From Candidatus Aminicenantota bacterium (GTDB lineage: Bacteria > Acidobacteriota > Aminicenantia > Aminicenantales > UBA8522): a stretch of DNA of 64,000 nt. Made by a program: the position numbers and the translations under genes. Shown piece after piece: positions 53,463 to 63,882 of this stretch. Where the stretch lies: the NCBI GenBank assembly GCA_017886205.1, contig JAFNEO010000045.1:105958-169957 (forward strand). Reading direction: 5' to 3'. The notes under the pieces were generated by a model. It did not search any database, was not told the origin of the DNA, and was given only the letters and a program-made list of their open reading frames with translations. Within the stretch, counting starts at the first letter, position 1. Each line of letters begins with the position of its first letter.

Positions 53463-54845
53463 CTATCCCCTCCTGCCTTTGAGCCGGCTGCGCCGCATGA
53501 ACCCGTCATAGTGCCTCATCACCAGCTGGGCCTCGACCTGCTGCATGGTGTCCATGGCCACACCGACGACGATCAGGATGGAGGTGCCGCCGAAATAGAA
53601 ATCGACGTTCAGCCCCTCGGTGAACCAGCGCGGCAGGTTGGCGTCCAGGAAGTTGCCGATAAAGGGCAAGGACTGGACCTTGATCCCCGTAATCAAGAAC
53701 TCGGGCAGGATGGCGATGGCCGCGAGGTAGACGGCCCCGACCAGGGTGATCCTGGACAGGGTGTTGTCGATGAAGTCCGAGGTGTTCTTCCCAGGCCGGA
53801 TTCCCGGGATGAACCCGCCGTATTTCCTCAGGTTATCGGCCACATCCACGGGATTAAAAACGATAGAGACGTAAAAATAGGTGAAGAAGATGATGGCCGA
53901 GACGTACAGCAGGTTGTATAGAGGCATGCCGATGTTGAACTGCTCGGAGATCCTCTGGAAGACAGGGACCTTGACCAGCTGGGCAAAAGTCTGGGGGATG
54001 GTGATGATCGAGGCGGCGAAAATGATCGGGATGACGCCGCCGGTGTTGACCCGCAGCGGAAGGTGCGTGCTCTGACCGCCGTAGACCCGTCGGCCGACGA
54101 CTCTCTTGGCATAGGACACCGGAATCCGGCGCTGGCCCCTCTCCACGAAGACGATGATGGCGATGACCGCGAGCATCAGGGCGACGAGGAAAATGAGCCG
54201 GAGCGGATCCATATTCCCCGTCCGGAGGCCGCTGACGATACTTAGAAGACCCCGCGGCATATCGACCACAATGCCGGCAAAGATAATGAGGGAGATGCCG
54301 TTGCCGATCCCCCGCTCGGAGATCTGTTCACCCAGCCACATGACGAAGATCGTCCCCGTGGTCAGGGTGAGCACGGTGAGAAGCTGGAAGCCCATTCCGG
54401 GGTTGGGGACGATCCGGGCTCCTCCCGGACTCCGCAGACTCTGCAGGTAGACGCCGATCCCCATGGCCTGGATGAAGCAGATCAGGAGCGTGCCGTACCG
54501 GGTGTACTGGGTGATCTTCTTCCGGCCGAGCTCGCCCTCTTTGGACAACCTCTCCAGGAAGGGCCAGACGACCTGGAGGAGCTGGAGGATGATCGAGGCG
54601 CTGATGTAGGGCATGATGCCCAGGGCGAAAATGGTCATCCTGGACATGGCGCGCCCGGAGAACAGGTCGATGAACCCGAAGATCGTACCTTTCTGGGTTT
54701 GCCAGAACTCGGCCAGGGCGTCGGCGCTGATCCCGGGGTTCGGGATCTGGGCGCCGATCCTGTATATGGCCAGTAGGACCAGGGTGAACAGGACCCTCCT
54801 TCGAAGCTCTGGGATGCTGAAGATGTTTCTGATGCTGTCTAACAT
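53463..54845 (-). CDS. secY: Protein translocase subunit SecY
   Basis: 460 aa with ten predicted membrane helices forming the Sec channel. Signatures include YRIGAQIPNPGI near the N-terminus, GIMPYISASIILQLLQVVWP, GNGISLIIFAGIV and FNPVDVADNLRKYGGFIPGI. It ends in a basic tail. The start codon shares one base with the rplO stop. Confidence 0.97.
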   Translation of the reverse strand: MLDSIRNIFSIPELRRRVLFTLVLLAIYRIGAQIPNPGISADALAEFWQTQKGTIFGFIDLFSGRAMSRMTIFALGIMPYISASIILQLLQVVWPFLERLSKEGELGRKKITQYTRYGTLLICFIQAMGIGVYLQSLRSPGGARIVPNPGMGFQLLTVLTLTTGTIFVMWLGEQISERGIGNGISLIIFAGIVVDMPRGLLSIVSGLRTGNMDPLRLIFLVALMLAVIAIIVFVERGQRRIPVSYAKRVVGRRVYGGQSTHLPLRVNTGGVIPIIFAASIITIPQTFAQLVKVPVFQRISEQFNIGMPLYNLLYVSAIIFFTYFYVSIVFNPVDVADNLRKYGGFIPGIRPGKNTSDFIDNTLSRITLVGAVYLAAIAILPEFLITGIKVQSLPFIGNFLDANLPRWFTEGLNVDFYFGGTSILIVVGVAMDTMQQVEAQLVMRHYDGFMRRSRLKGRRG

Positions 54846-55291
54846 TATGGGTTCCCGATGACTACGGCTTGGCCACCCGCTTTCTCGATCTTCTCTTGCG
54901 CCGATCGGGAGAACTTGTGGGCCTGTATCGTCTTGGAGGCGGAGATTTCTCCCCGTCCCAGGATTTTGATCCGCTCCGCTTCTTTCTTGATCAACCCGGC
55001 CGCCCGGAGCTCTTTCGGGCCGATCTCCTGACCGGTCAGCTTGGTCAGGTCGACCAGGTTGATCTCCGTGTATTCGGTCTTGAAAATGTTGGTGAAACCT
55101 CTCTTGGGGAGGCGGCGATGAAGAGGCATCTGGCCGCCTTCAAAGCCCTTCTTCCGGGAATAGCCGGCGATCGATTTCTGGCCTTTGTGGCCCCGTCCTG
55201 CCGTCTTCCCCTGCCCGGAGCCCGGGCCGCGGCCCCTTCTCTTGTCCTGTTTCTTCGACCCTTTGGAAGGATGCAAGTTGCTCAGGTTCAT
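54845..55291 (-). CDS. rplO: Large ribosomal subunit protein uL15
   Basis: 148 aa. Begins [20 protein letters not shown], with the Gly/Arg/Lys-rich loop [17 protein letters not shown] and [18 protein letters not shown]. Overlaps rpmD by 4 nt. Confidence 0.97.
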   Translation of the reverse strand: MNLSNLHPSKGSKKQDKRRGRGPGSGQGKTAGRGHKGQKSIAGYSRKKGFEGGQMPLHRRLPKRGFTNIFKTEYTEINLVDLTKLTGQEIGPKELRAAGLIKKEAERIKILGRGEISASKTIQAHKFSRSAQEKIEKAGGQAVVIGNP

Positions 55292-55515
55292 TTCTCCACG
55301 ACCTCCACCTTCACCAGATGCGAAACCTTCGCGATCATCCCCCGGATCTCCGGCCGGTCGGGACGGACGACCTGAGAATTGATCTTCCTCAAGCCCAGTC
55401 CCTTGGCCGTCTCCCGCTGCCTCTGGGGATAGCCGATCAGGCTGCGGACCAGCGTGATGCGCAGCTCGCGCTTTTCGCCCACTTTCTTTGCTGCCGGAGT
55501 CTTTTTCACTGCCAT
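55288..55515 (-). CDS. rpmD: Large ribosomal subunit protein uL30
   Basis: 75 aa: a Lys-rich N-terminal extension ([17 protein letters not shown]) followed by the compact L30 fold ([40 protein letters not shown]). It overlaps the rpsE stop by 10 nt. Confidence 0.95.
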   Translation of the reverse strand: MAVKKTPAAKKVGEKRELRITLVRSLIGYPQRQRETAKGLGLRKINSQVVRPDRPEIRGMIAKVSHLVKVEVVEK

Positions 55516-56030
55516 ATCACTTCTTTCGCCTTTCCCCTCTTTTGGGAGACATCTTCCGGATTCCGGAGCTGCTTCAGCGCCTTGAGCGTAGCGTTGGCCA
55601 CACTAAAAGGGTTGTGGCTCCGGATGGATTTGGTCAGGATGTCTTTGATTCCGGCCAGCTCGACGATTACCCGGACAGCCCCGCCGGCGATTACGCCGGT
55701 CCCCTTGGACGCCGGCCGGAGGATGACCGTGCCGGCCCCTTCCTCCCCGCGGACGAGATGAGGGATGGTCGTGCCGTCGAGTTGCACGTGGATGAGGCGC
55801 TTCTTGGCGGCCTGGACGGCCTTGGCAATAGCCATGGGGACCTCTCGAGCCTTACCCTTGCCGACGCCGACCGTTCCGTGCTCGTTTCCCACGGCGGCCA
55901 GCGCGGAGAAGCTGAGGTTCTTACCACCCTTCACGACCTTGGTGACGCGGCGGATGGAGATGACCTGGTCTCTGAGTTCAAACTCCTCCGATTTTTCCGC
56001 CGCCGGGCTCTTCGATTTGTCCTTGTCCAC
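55506..56030 (-). CDS. rpsE: Small ribosomal subunit protein uS5
   Basis: 174 aa. Double-stranded RNA-binding N-terminal fold ([40 protein letters not shown]) and the C-terminal [21 protein letters not shown] short charged N-terminal extension precedes it. Confidence 0.97.
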   Translation of the reverse strand: MDKDKSKSPAAEKSEEFELRDQVISIRRVTKVVKGGKNLSFSALAAVGNEHGTVGVGKGKAREVPMAIAKAVQAAKKRLIHVQLDGTTIPHLVRGEEGAGTVILRPASKGTGVIAGGAVRVIVELAGIKDILTKSIRSHNPFSVANATLKALKQLRNPEDVSQKRGKAKEVIWQ

Positions 56031-56064
56031 TCTCGTTCCTCCTTGATCGCCTTACCGGCCGGCC

Positions 56065-56439
56065 TCAGAAGGCCAGACCGCCCTTCCTCAGGGCGTCAGC
56101 CAGGGTTTTCACCCGGCCGTGATAGGGATACGTGCCTCTATCGAAAACGATCCGCTCGATCTTCTTTTCCTTCAGGCGCTCGGCCAGGACCTGACCCAGG
56201 CTCTGGCAGGCGTCCTTGTTCTTGGTGTTCTTGATCTTCTCCTTGAGGGCCTTCTCCAGCGTGCAGGCGGAGACGAGAACGCTGCCGTTCTCATCGTTGA
56301 CCGCCTGGACATAAATATAGCGATTGCTCTTGAAGACAAAGACCCTCGGCCTTTCCGCGCTGCCCCGGATCTTCGCCCGAACCCTTTGGCGGATTCTGGC
56401 CTTGACCTTCTTCCGGGTTTCGGACTTGTCTTTATGCAC
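56065..56439 (-). CDS. rplR: Large ribosomal subunit protein uL18
   Basis: 124 aa, binds 5S rRNA. RVRAKIRGSAERPRVFVFKS, NRYIYVQAVNDENGSVLVSA and IERIVFDRGTYPYHGRVKTL are characteristic. Overlaps rplF by 8 nt. Confidence 0.96.
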   Translation of the reverse strand: MHKDKSETRKKVKARIRQRVRAKIRGSAERPRVFVFKSNRYIYVQAVNDENGSVLVSACTLEKALKEKIKNTKNKDACQSLGQVLAERLKEKKIERIVFDRGTYPYHGRVKTLADALRKGGLAF

Positions 56440-56977
56440 TGACCACCCCCGCCTTCCGCTCCTTCTTGATCAGGCGCTCGCCGGCATACCGGATGCCCTT
56501 GAGCTTGTAGGGATCGGGCTTGCGGAAGCGCTTGATGTCCTCGGCCACCTGGCCAACCTGCTGCTTGTTGATTCCTTTGACCGTGATCAGGGTCGGCTTC
56601 TCGACGACAACCTGGATTCCGGCCGGGATTTTGTACAGAACGGGCTTCGAATAGCCCAGGCTGAGTTCGAGTCCCTCCTTCTCCAGTTTGGCCCGGTACC
56701 CGACGCCGACGATCTCCAATTGTTTGGAGAAGCCGACCGTAACCCCCAGGAGGGCGTTGTTGGCCAGGCTTCTCACCAAGCCGTGGTTGGCCTTCATCCC
56801 TTTGGAATCATCAGCCCGGCTGAAAACGAGCGTCTGGTCCTCCAGTTTTGCCTGGATTCCCGGGAGGAGGGGCGACTCGAGCTTCCCTTTTGAGGACTCG
56901 AATTCGACCCGGTTGGCATGGATCGTTACCTTCACTCCCACCGGCAACGCTATCGGCTTCCGTCCGACTCTCGACAT
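56432..56977 (-). CDS. rplF: Large ribosomal subunit protein uL6
   Basis: 181 aa, two similar L6 domains. It begins MSRVGRKPIALPVGVKV and ends with KRFRKPDPYKLKGIRYAGER, near the factor-binding site of the 50S subunit. Confidence 0.97.
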   Translation of the reverse strand: MSRVGRKPIALPVGVKVTIHANRVEFESSKGKLESPLLPGIQAKLEDQTLVFSRADDSKGMKANHGLVRSLANNALLGVTVGFSKQLEIVGVGYRAKLEKEGLELSLGYSKPVLYKIPAGIQVVVEKPTLITVKGINKQQVGQVAEDIKRFRKPDPYKLKGIRYAGERLIKKERKAGVVSA

Positions 56978-57002
56978 CTTCAGGCCCTCCCTTCCGGCGA
57001 CC

Positions 57003-57401
57003 TTACCAGATATGGCACAGGATCTCTCCGCCGACTCCCAGGTCCTCGCATCTCTTGCCGGTCAGCATCCCTTTCGACGTCGAGATGACGGCGATGCCCA
57101 GCCCGTCCAACACCTTGGGGATGGAGTCCCGGGTGCAGAAAAGACGGCAGCCCGGCCGGCTGACCCGGCGGAGCCCAGAGATGACACTCTGATTGTCATC
57201 CGTGTACTTGAGGGCGATATTCAGTACCCCCTGTTTGTTGTCGTCGACCACCTTGAAGTTCCGGATGTATCCTTCTTCCTTGAGGATCTTGGCGATCTCC
57301 ACCTTCAGCTTCGAGGAGGGGATGGCCACCTCCCGCTTCCGGACGCGCGCCGCGTTCCGAATCCTGGTGAGCAGGTCTGCAATCGGGTCCGTTTGACTCA
57401 T
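57003..57401 (-). CDS. rpsH: Small ribosomal subunit protein uS8
   Basis: 132 aa from ATG 57401 (MSQTDPIADLLTRIRNAARV). A longer in-frame start at 57539 lies inside rpsN and is rejected. The C-terminal GIAVISTSKGMLTGKRCEDL and GVGGEILCHIW are typical. In E. coli S8 represses the spc operon; this may hold here. Confidence 0.96.
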   Translation of the reverse strand: MSQTDPIADLLTRIRNAARVRKREVAIPSSKLKVEIAKILKEEGYIRNFKVVDDNKQGVLNIALKYTDDNQSVISGLRRVSRPGCRLFCTRDSIPKVLDGLGIAVISTSKGMLTGKRCEDLGVGGEILCHIW

Positions 57402-57421
57402 CGTTCGATCCTTTCGCCCCT

Positions 57422-57607
57422 TCACCACGAAGCTTTGATGACCCCGGGGATCTCCCCTTTGAGGGCCAGTTCGCGCAGGCAGAGCCGGCACATGTCGAAC
57501 TTCCGATAATAGCCCTTGGGCCGTCCGCAGATCCGGCACCTCCGATGTTTGCGGATGGCGTACTTGGGCTGACGCAGGGACTTGGCATAAGCCGCTGTTG
57601 TTGACAT
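57422..57607 (-). CDS. rpsN: Small ribosomal subunit protein uS14, zinc-binding short form
   Basis: 61 aa with two Cys pairs, [20 protein letters not shown], and [15 protein letters not shown] at the end. This is the short, zinc-type S14 (also called S14 type Z). Confidence 0.97.
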   Translation of the reverse strand: MSTTAAYAKSLRQPKYAIRKHRRCRICGRPKGYYRKFDMCRLCLRELALKGEIPGVIKASW

Positions 57608-57625
57608 GGTGTCCTTCCTTATCCG

Positions 57626-58168
57626 TTAGGCCTCACGAAAGGGCATGCCCAGTTTCTTTAGTAGGGCAAAGGCCTCTTGATCATTTCGCGCCGACGTGAC
57701 GATGGTGATGTTCATCCCCCGGGACCGTTCGACCCTGGTGTAGTCGATCTCCGGAAAGACGAGCTGCTCCCTCATGCCCAGAGTGTAATTCCCCCGGCCA
57801 TCAAACGATTTGGGAGAAACGCCCTTGAAGTCCCTGACCCGGGGGAGGACGATGTTGACCAGCCGGTCATAGAACTCGTACATCCGCTTGCTCCGGAGAG
57901 TTACGAAACAGGCGATGGCCTGCCCCTTGCGCAGCTTGAAGGCGGAAATCGATTTGCGGGCCCGGCCGATGACCGGCAGTTGGCCGGTGATCTGCCCGAG
58001 CTCCGCCTTGGCCGAGTCCAAGAGCTTGATGTTCTGGATGGCGTCGCCGGCCCCCATGTTCAGGACGATCTTTTCCAGGCGCGGGACGGCCATCTTGTTC
58101 TTGATCCCCAGCTCGCTCTGGAGCTCGAGGACGATCTCGTTCTTGTACTTTTCATACAGGCGGCTCAT
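57626..58168 (-). CDS. rplE: Large ribosomal subunit protein uL5
   Basis: 180 aa, binds 5S rRNA and the P-site t[43 protein letters not shown] and [18 protein letters not shown] are the family signatures. Confidence 0.97.
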   Translation of the reverse strand: MSRLYEKYKNEIVLELQSELGIKNKMAVPRLEKIVLNMGAGDAIQNIKLLDSAKAELGQITGQLPVIGRARKSISAFKLRKGQAIACFVTLRSKRMYEFYDRLVNIVLPRVRDFKGVSPKSFDGRGNYTLGMREQLVFPEIDYTRVERSRGMNITIVTSARNDQEAFALLKKLGMPFREA

Positions 58169-58178
58169 CGCTTCTCCC

Positions 58179-58511
58179 TCACTTCTGTTTCTCCAGGCTC
58201 AGCTCGCACTTCTGGCAGATCCGGATACGGCTGCCGTCCTCGAGCGCCTTCTTCTTCACCCGGACGCCCTGCCCGCACTCCGAGCAGAAGATCATGACGT
58301 TGGCGACGGAGAGGGGCGCCTCCTTCTCCATGATACCCCCCTGGATATTGCGGCTGCGGTCGGGACGTATGAACTCCTTAACGAAGTGGATCTTCTCGAC
58401 AATGACCCGGTTTTTCTCGGGCAGGATCATCAGGACCTTACCGGTCTTGCCCTTGTCTTTTCCCTTCCGGACGATGACCACGTCTCCCTTTTTCAGCGCC
58501 AGTCTGCTCAT
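58179..58511 (-). CDS. rplX: Large ribosomal subunit protein uL24
   Basis: 110 aa. The KOW motif [20 protein letters not shown] is followed by the variable part and a C-terminal pair of Cys knuckles (CSECG and CQKC), present in many bacterial L24 proteins. It shares one base with rplN. Confidence 0.96.
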   Translation of the reverse strand: MSRLALKKGDVVIVRKGKDKGKTGKVLMILPEKNRVIVEKIHFVKEFIRPDRSRNIQGGIMEKEAPLSVANVMIFCSECGQGVRVKKKALEDGSRIRICQKCELSLEKQK

Positions 58512-58879
58512 CAGAGGACCTCCGGGGCCAGCGAGACGATCTTCATGAATTTCTTCTCCCGCAGCTCCCTCCCCACCGGGCCGAACACGCGGGTGCCCAC
58601 CGGCTCGCCGGCCTTGTCGATGATCACGGCGGCGTTGTCATCGAACCGGATGTAGGATCCGTCCTTGCGGCGGACTTCCTTCCTCGTCCGGACGACCACC
58701 GCCCGGACGACCTTGCCCTTGGGGATCTTGCTCTCCGGCTCGGCCTCTTTGACCGTCGCCGAGATGATGTCGCCGAGGGTCGCCAGCCGACCGACGCCTC
58801 CCCCCAGGGGAGTGATGCACATGATCATCCGGGCGCCGGAGTTATCGGCCACCTTGAGCATCGTTTGCATCTGGATCAT
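58511..58879 (-). CDS. rplN: Large ribosomal subunit protein uL14
   Basis: 122 aa: [80 protein letters not shown]. It overlaps rpsQ by 4 nt. Confidence 0.98.
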   Translation of the reverse strand: MIQMQTMLKVADNSGARMIMCITPLGGGVGRLATLGDIISATVKEAEPESKIPKGKVVRAVVVRTRKEVRRKDGSYIRFDDNAAVIIDKAGEPVGTRVFGPVGRELREKKFMKIVSLAPEVL

Positions 58880-59175
58880 TCTTTCATCTCCCCGCTCTCA
58901 GGCTCGACCTCGGCCGCCGAGAGGCCGACAATCTCGGTGACCCGCCAGCGCTTGCGCTTGCTGATGGGACGTGTCTCGATGATCCGCACGACATCGCCCA
59001 GCTTGCATTTCTCGTATTCATCGTGGGCTAGGAACTTCTTCTGCCGTTTGATGATCTTCTTGTAAAGGGGATGCCGCAGCTGCCGCTCGACCCGGACGGT
59101 GACGGTCTTCTTCATCTTTTTCCCGACGACCACACCGATCTTGGTTGTCTTTCTCTTAGTGGGCTTCACTTCCAT
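58876..59175 (-). CDS. rpsQ: Small ribosomal subunit protein uS17
   Basis: 99 aa OB-fold protein: [60 protein letters not shown], with an acidic C-terminal tail ([13 protein letters not shown]). Confidence 0.96.
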   Translation of the reverse strand: MEVKPTKRKTTKIGVVVGKKMKKTVTVRVERQLRHPLYKKIIKRQKKFLAHDEYEKCKLGDVVRIIETRPISKRKRWRVTEIVGLSAAEVEPESGEMKE

Positions 59176-59177
59176 CG

Positions 59178-59375
59178 CTATTCCTTTCTCCGACCCTTTT
59201 CCTTGTGCACGGTCTTAATCCGGGCCAGGTCCCTCCGGATGGTCCGGAGCTTCATGGCGTTCTCCACCTGCCCCACAGCATGCTGGAAGCGCAGCTTGAA
59301 GAGCTGGTCGGCGAGGTCCTTTTCCTTTTGCTGAAGCTCGTCCTCGGTTAATTCCCTCAGTTCTCGCGCTTTCAT
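59178..59375 (-). CDS. rpmC: Large ribosomal subunit protein uL29
   Basis: 65 aa, two-helix coiled coil: [55 protein letters not shown]. It sits at the exit of the nascent-chain tunnel. Overlaps rplP by 4 nt. Confidence 0.96.
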   Translation of the reverse strand: MKARELRELTEDELQQKEKDLADQLFKLRFQHAVGQVENAMKLRTIRRDLARIKTVHKEKGRRKE

Positions 59376-59794
59376 CTCAGTTCTCGATTCTCTCTCGATA
59401 TAAAGCGTGTCTTGATGGGCAGCTTGTGGGCGGCCAGCCTCATCGCTTCCTTGGCCACGCTGTCTGGAATGCCCTCGAGCTCGAAGATGATCCGTCCCGG
59501 CCGGATGACGTCAACCCAGAACTCGGGGTCGCCCTTGCCCTTTCCCATCCGCACCTCGGTCGGCTTCTTGGTGATGGGTTTCCAGGGGAAGACCCGGACC
59601 CAGAGCTTGCCCCGCCTTCTCATATACCGCGTGATGGTGATGCGGCCGGCCTCGATCTGGCGCGCCGTCAGCCAGCAGGGTTCGAGGGCTTGGAGGCCGA
59701 ATTCCCCGAAGGAGAGTTCGGCGCCCCGGCTGGCCTTGCCCCGCATCCGGCCTCTCTGGCTCTTGCGGAACTTGACTTTGCTCGGCATCAACAT
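59372..59794 (-). CDS. rplP: Large ribosomal subunit protein uL16
   Basis: 140 aa. [20 protein letters not shown] at the start, then [20 protein letters not shown] and [27 protein letters not shown] two codons in is the alternative start. Confidence 0.97.
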   Translation of the reverse strand: MLMPSKVKFRKSQRGRMRGKASRGAELSFGEFGLQALEPCWLTARQIEAGRITITRYMRRRGKLWVRVFPWKPITKKPTEVRMGKGKGDPEFWVDVIRPGRIIFELEGIPDSVAKEAMRLAAHKLPIKTRFISRENRELR

Positions 59795-59796
59795 GG

Positions 59797-60465
59797 TCAG
59801 ATCTCCTCGACCTCGGCCGTCTGGGAAGTCATTTTGGCCTTCTCGACATCTCCCCGGTAGATCCAGACTTTAATCCCGATCTGTCCGTACGCGGTGAAGG
59901 CCTTGGTGAAGGCGTAGTCGATGTCGGCCCGCAGGGTCTGGAGGGGAAGCCGGCCCTTGAGATACCACTCGGACCGGGCGATCTCAACCCCGCCCAGTCG
60001 GCCCGAGCACATCACCTTGATGCCCTTGGCGCCCATTTTCAGGGCTATGTCCACGGCCTTGCGCATGGCCCGCCGATAGGCGATTCTCTTCTCGAGCTGG
60101 ACCCCGATCCCTTCCCCTACCAGCAGGGAGTTGAGCTCGGGCTTGTCGACCTCGCGGATATCCACATAGACCTCCCGCTTGGCGATCCCTTCAAGGAAGT
60201 TCTTGAGGCTTTCGATTTCCTTCCCTCCCCGCCCGATGATGATCCCGGGACGGGCGGTGTGGATGATGATCCTCACTTTGGGGCCGACCCGCTCGATGAC
60301 GACCTCGGCGATGCCGGCGTGGTAGTACTTCTCCTTGATCGCCTTCTTCATCTTCAGGTCCTCATGGACCAGCCGGCTGTAGTCCTTGCCTCTGGAGAAC
60401 CACCGTGAGGACCACGTCTTGTTGAACCCCAAACGAAAACCGAGTGGATGAGTCTTCTGGCCCAC
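59797..60465 (-). CDS. rpsC: Small ribosomal subunit protein uS3
   Basis: 222 aa. The KH domain contains [20 protein letters not shown]; the C-terminal domain has [20 protein letters not shown] and [20 protein letters not shown]. It binds mRNA at the entry channel. Confidence 0.97.
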   Translation of the reverse strand: MGQKTHPLGFRLGFNKTWSSRWFSRGKDYSRLVHEDLKMKKAIKEKYYHAGIAEVVIERVGPKVRIIIHTARPGIIIGRGGKEIESLKNFLEGIAKREVYVDIREVDKPELNSLLVGEGIGVQLEKRIAYRRAMRKAVDIALKMGAKGIKVMCSGRLGGVEIARSEWYLKGRLPLQTLRADIDYAFTKAFTAYGQIGIKVWIYRGDVEKAKMTSQTAEVEEI

Positions 60466-60468
60466 TGT

Positions 60469-60831
60469 TTATCTCCCTTTCTTTTCCTCAAGATAGACAT
60501 GGACATGGCTCATCTTCTTCTGGATGCGAAAAGCTCTGCCCATGGGCGCCGGCCGGATCCTCTTCATCTGGGGGCCCTGGTTGACATAGATCTGGCCGAT
60601 GAAGAGGTTGTCGACATCGAGGTTGGGGACCTTCTGCTGGGCGTTGGCGACGGCCGAGCGGAGGACCTTTTCGATGATCTGGCTGGCCTTCTTTTTATTC
60701 GAGAAATGCAGGATGGTCAGCGCCTCTCCCACAAACCGGTCACGGACGAGGTCCGCCACTAGCCGGGCCTTCTGGGGAGAGATCCGGACAAACCTGGCGA
60801 TCGCGTGCGATACGAAGCTTCTCTCTTCCAT
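60469..60831 (-). CDS. rplV: Large ribosomal subunit protein uL22
   Basis: 120 aa. SHAIARFVRISPQKARLVAD and GPQMKRIRPAPMGRAFRIQK are the hallmark, the latter forming the loop in the exit tunnel where macrolide resistance changes arise. Confidence 0.97.
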   Translation of the reverse strand: MEERSFVSHAIARFVRISPQKARLVADLVRDRFVGEALTILHFSNKKKASQIIEKVLRSAVANAQQKVPNLDVDNLFIGQIYVNQGPQMKRIRPAPMGRAFRIQKKMSHVHVYLEEKKGR

Positions 60832-60832
60832 C

Positions 60833-61120
60833 TCACTTGCCTATTTTAATGGCCCTGGCGGCTTTGGAGGTGTGGCCCTTAAAGGTTCGCGTCGGGGAAA
60901 ATTCCCCCAGCTTGTGTCCGACCATGTTCTCCGTGATGAAGACGGGGATGAATTTCCTCCCGTTGTGCACGGCGATAGTGACTCCGACCATCTCCGGGAT
61001 GATAGTCGAGCGGCGGGACCAGGTCTTGATCACCTTTCTCTCCTTGACGGAGCGCATCGCCAGGACCTTTTCCCGAAGGGGGGTGTCGATGAACGGACCT
61101 TTCTTGAGAGAACGGGTCAT
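60833..61120 (-). CDS. rpsS: Small ribosomal subunit protein uS19
   Basis: 95 aa: [72 protein letters not shown]. Part of the 30S head. Confidence 0.98.
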   Translation of the reverse strand: MTRSLKKGPFIDTPLREKVLAMRSVKERKVIKTWSRRSTIIPEMVGVTIAVHNGRKFIPVFITENMVGHKLGEFSPTRTFKGHTSKAARAIKIGK

Positions 61121-61122
61121 GG

Positions 61123-61950
61123 CTATTTACTCCTTCTCCGGACGATGAACACCTGCGTCCGCTTGTTCCGCCTCGTCTTGTATCCCTTGGTGGGGATCCC
61201 TTCGGGACTGACCGGATGACGTCCGCCCTTGGACCGCCCCTCGCCCCCGCCGTGCGGATGGTCGACGGGGTTCATGGCCGTGCCGCGGACATGGGGACGC
61301 CAGCCGAGCCAGCGACTCCGTCCAGCCTTGCCGATCGAGATGTTCTGGTGGTCCAAGTTGCTGACCTGACCCACCGTTGCCCGGCAGTCCTGGTGGATCT
61401 TCCGGATCTCCGAGGAAGGCAGTCTCACCTGGGCATAGTCTCCCTCCTTGGCCAGGATCTGGGCACCGCTCCCCGCGGACTTGGCGATCTGCCCGCCCTT
61501 GTTTTTTCGGAGCTCGATGTTGTGGATGATGGTTCCCAGCGGGATGAAGCGCAGGGGCATGGCGTTCCCGGGGACTATATCCACCTGGGTGTCCGAAGAG
61601 ACGATCGTCTGCCCGACCTTGATGTTCAGCGGCGTCAGGATGTAGCGCCGTTCGCCATCCTTGTACTTGATGAGGGATATGAAGGCGGATCTGTTGGGGT
61701 CGTACTCGATCGTTTCCACGGTGCCCGGGATGTCGATCTTGTCCCGTTTGAAGTCGAGCGCGCGGTACATCCTCTTGTGGCCGCCTCCACGGTGCCGTAT
61801 GGAGAGATGGCCGCGCGAATCCCTCCCTCCGGAGATGGGGAGGTACTCGAGGAGCGGCTTATAGGGGTCTCGAGTCGTGAGTTCCTCAAAAGTCAGTCCT
61901 GTCCTGTGCCGCAAGCCTGCAGTCTGGGGTCGGTATGATTTGATGGCCAT
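61123..61950 (-). CDS. rplB: Large ribosomal subunit protein uL2
   Basis: 275 aa. [20 protein letters not shown], the SH3-like core, and [20 protein letters not shown] near the peptidyl transferase centre, which contains the critical His. It ends in a basic tail. Confidence 0.98.
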   Translation of the reverse strand: MAIKSYRPQTAGLRHRTGLTFEELTTRDPYKPLLEYLPISGGRDSRGHLSIRHRGGGHKRMYRALDFKRDKIDIPGTVETIEYDPNRSAFISLIKYKDGERRYILTPLNIKVGQTIVSSDTQVDIVPGNAMPLRFIPLGTIIHNIELRKNKGGQIAKSAGSGAQILAKEGDYAQVRLPSSEIRKIHQDCRATVGQVSNLDHQNISIGKAGRSRWLGWRPHVRGTAMNPVDHPHGGGEGRSKGGRHPVSPEGIPTKGYKTRRNKRTQVFIVRRRSK

Positions 61951-61951
61951 T

Positions 61952-62245
61952 TCAGACCGCCTCGAAATATTCGATCATTTTTTCGCCTTCTTTGAGCTTG
62001 ACGTAGGCCTTCTTCCAATCGCTCCGCTGGCCCTGGCCGCGGCCGACACGCCGCCATTTTCCGACTTTGTTCTGGGTGCGGACGCTCTCGACCTTGACCT
62101 TGAACAGCAGCTCCACGGCCTTCTTGATCTCCGTCTTGTTGGCCCGGCTCGCCACCTGGAAACAGACCTCCCGGTTTTTTTCTTTGAGGCGAGTGCTCTT
62201 CTCGGTGATGATCGGCTTGAGAATGATGTGGTAGGCGTCTTTCAT
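61952..62245 (-). CDS. rplW: Large ribosomal subunit protein uL23
   Basis: 97 aa from ATG 62245 ([20 protein letters not shown]), overlapping the rplD stop by 4 nt. A longer in-frame start at 62299 lies within rplD and is rejected. L23 forms the docking site for trigger factor and SRP at the tunnel exit. Confidence 0.96.
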   Translation of the reverse strand: MKDAYHIILKPIITEKSTRLKEKNREVCFQVASRANKTEIKKAVELLFKVKVESVRTQNKVGKWRRVGRGQGQRSDWKKAYVKLKEGEKMIEYFEAV

Positions 62246-62865
62246 GACTTGATCCTCTCCATCAAGGATTCGAGGGCGCGCTGGGTGAAGACGAGCCACT
62301 TGTGGGCGAGCACGTCGAAGACGGACAGGTGGTCGGCGTCAACGGCCTTGACCTTGGGGATGTTGCGTACGGCGATGAACAGGTTTTTGTTGGCGGCCCG
62401 GTCGACGATGAGCGCCGAATCCAGCTCGAGAGCCTTCAACAATCTGGAAGCCTCCTTGGTCTTGGGCTCCTTGAAGCTGGCTTCGGCCAGGACGAGCAGA
62501 CGTTTCTCAAAGAAGCGCAGGGCCAACGCCGATCTGAGGGCGTTTCGCCTGGCCTGCTTGGGGATCTCGTACTCGTAGTCCCTGGGCTGAGGTCCATGGA
62601 CGGTTCCGCCCTTGCGCCAGAGCGGACTACGGATGCTTCCCACCCTGGCCCGGCCGGTGCCCTTCTGGCGCCAGGGCTTACGGTTGGAACCGCTGACCTC
62701 CGCCCGCGTCTTGGTCGCCGCGGTCCCCCGTCTCTCCTTGGCCTGGTGCTCGACGACCACCTCGTAGAGGAGGTGCTGTTTCACGGGATAGGAGAAAAAC
62801 TTGGCCGGGACTTCGAGTTCGCCGGCGACCTGGCCGCTTTCGTTGAGGACTTGAACTTTCGCCAT
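62242..62865 (-). CDS. rplD: Large ribosomal subunit protein uL4
   Basis: 207 aa. The tunnel loop TRAEVSGSNRKPWRQKGTGR, ARVGSIRSPLWRKGGTVHGP is characteristic. In E. coli L4 represses the S10 operon by attenuation; whether that applies here cannot be told. Confidence 0.97.
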   Translation of the reverse strand: MAKVQVLNESGQVAGELEVPAKFFSYPVKQHLLYEVVVEHQAKERRGTAATKTRAEVSGSNRKPWRQKGTGRARVGSIRSPLWRKGGTVHGPQPRDYEYEIPKQARRNALRSALALRFFEKRLLVLAEASFKEPKTKEASRLLKALELDSALIVDRAANKNLFIAVRNIPKVKAVDADHLSVFDVLAHKWLVFTQRALESLMERIKS

Positions 62866-62885
62866 TTCTCTCTCTCTTCCGCCTC

Positions 62886-63530
62886 TCAGGCCGACTTGAC
62901 CTCGAACCCGTCCTTCCTGATGAGGAGATAGCTGCCCCGGTGGCCGGGGACGGCTCCCTTAACCAGGAGGAGGTTGTTCTCCTTGTCCGTCCGGATCACC
63001 ATCAGGTTGCGGACCGTGACCCTGTCCTGGCCCATGTGGCCTCCCATCCGGGTGCCCTTAAACACGCGCGAAGGATAGGAGGAGGCGCCGATCGACCCGG
63101 GAGCCCGGTGGAACATCGAGCCGTGGCTGGCCCCCCCTCCCCGGAACCCATGCCGCTTGACCACGCCCTGGAACCCTTTCCCCTTGGATGTCCCGGTCAC
63201 ATGGACCAGTTCTCCCTCCTGGAAGATATCGACCAAGACCTGGTCTCCTTCCTTGAGCTCGGCCGGATCGCTGGCCCGGAATTCCCGGAGGATCCGGACC
63301 GGCGGAAGGCCCGACTTCTGAAAATGCCCGGACTGCGGTTTGGTGGGCTTCTTCACGCCTTTGTCCTCGACCAGCCCGAGCTGGACCGCCGCGTAGCCGT
63401 CCTTCTCCTTCGATTTCTTCTGGATGACGGAGCACGGACCGGCCTTGATCACCGTGATGGGGATGACATTGCCTTTGGCGTCAAAGCTCTGGGTCATCCC
63501 GACCTTCTTGCCAATCAACCCTTCCACCAT
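62886..63530 (-). CDS. rplC: Large ribosomal subunit protein uL3
   Basis: 214 aa from ATG 63530 ([20 protein letters not shown]). The longer in-frame start at 63569 lies inside rpsJ. The core [20 protein letters not shown] and [20 protein letters not shown] reaches toward the peptidyl transferase centre. Confidence 0.97.
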   Translation of the reverse strand: MVEGLIGKKVGMTQSFDAKGNVIPITVIKAGPCSVIQKKSKEKDGYAAVQLGLVEDKGVKKPTKPQSGHFQKSGLPPVRILREFRASDPAELKEGDQVLVDIFQEGELVHVTGTSKGKGFQGVVKRHGFRGGGASHGSMFHRAPGSIGASSYPSRVFKGTRMGGHMGQDRVTVRNLMVIRTDKENNLLLVKGAVPGHRGSYLLIRKDGFEVKSA

Positions 63531-63531
63531 C

Positions 63532-63852
63532 TCATTCTCCTCCCGTGCCGAAGGCCTGGATCTCGACATCGATCCCGGCCGGCAGGTCCAGTTTCTGGAG
63601 CTCTTCGATCGTCTCGTTGTTATACTCAGATATGTCGATGAGCCTTTTGTGGATGCGCATCTCGAAGTGCTCGCGCGATTTCTTATCGACGTGGGGAGAC
63701 CGGAGGACGCAATAGCGATGGATGGCCGTAGGCAGGGGGACCGGACCGCAGATCCGCGCGCCCGTCCGCTTGGCCTTAGTGACGATGTCTTTCACCGACT
63801 GGTCGAGCAACCGGTGGTCGAACGATTGAAGCCTGATCCTGATTTTTTCCAT
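63532..63852 (-). CDS. rpsJ: Small ribosomal subunit protein uS10
   Basis: 106 aa: [59 protein letters not shown]. Also known as NusE, it takes part in antitermination. First ribosomal gene after tuf. Confidence 0.98.
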   Translation of the reverse strand: MEKIRIRLQSFDHRLLDQSVKDIVTKAKRTGARICGPVPLPTAIHRYCVLRSPHVDKKSREHFEMRIHKRLIDISEYNNETIEELQKLDLPAGIDVEIQAFGTGGE

Positions 63853-63882
63853 TGTCGTCCTCTGCCTTCCCTGAGTTCCCTC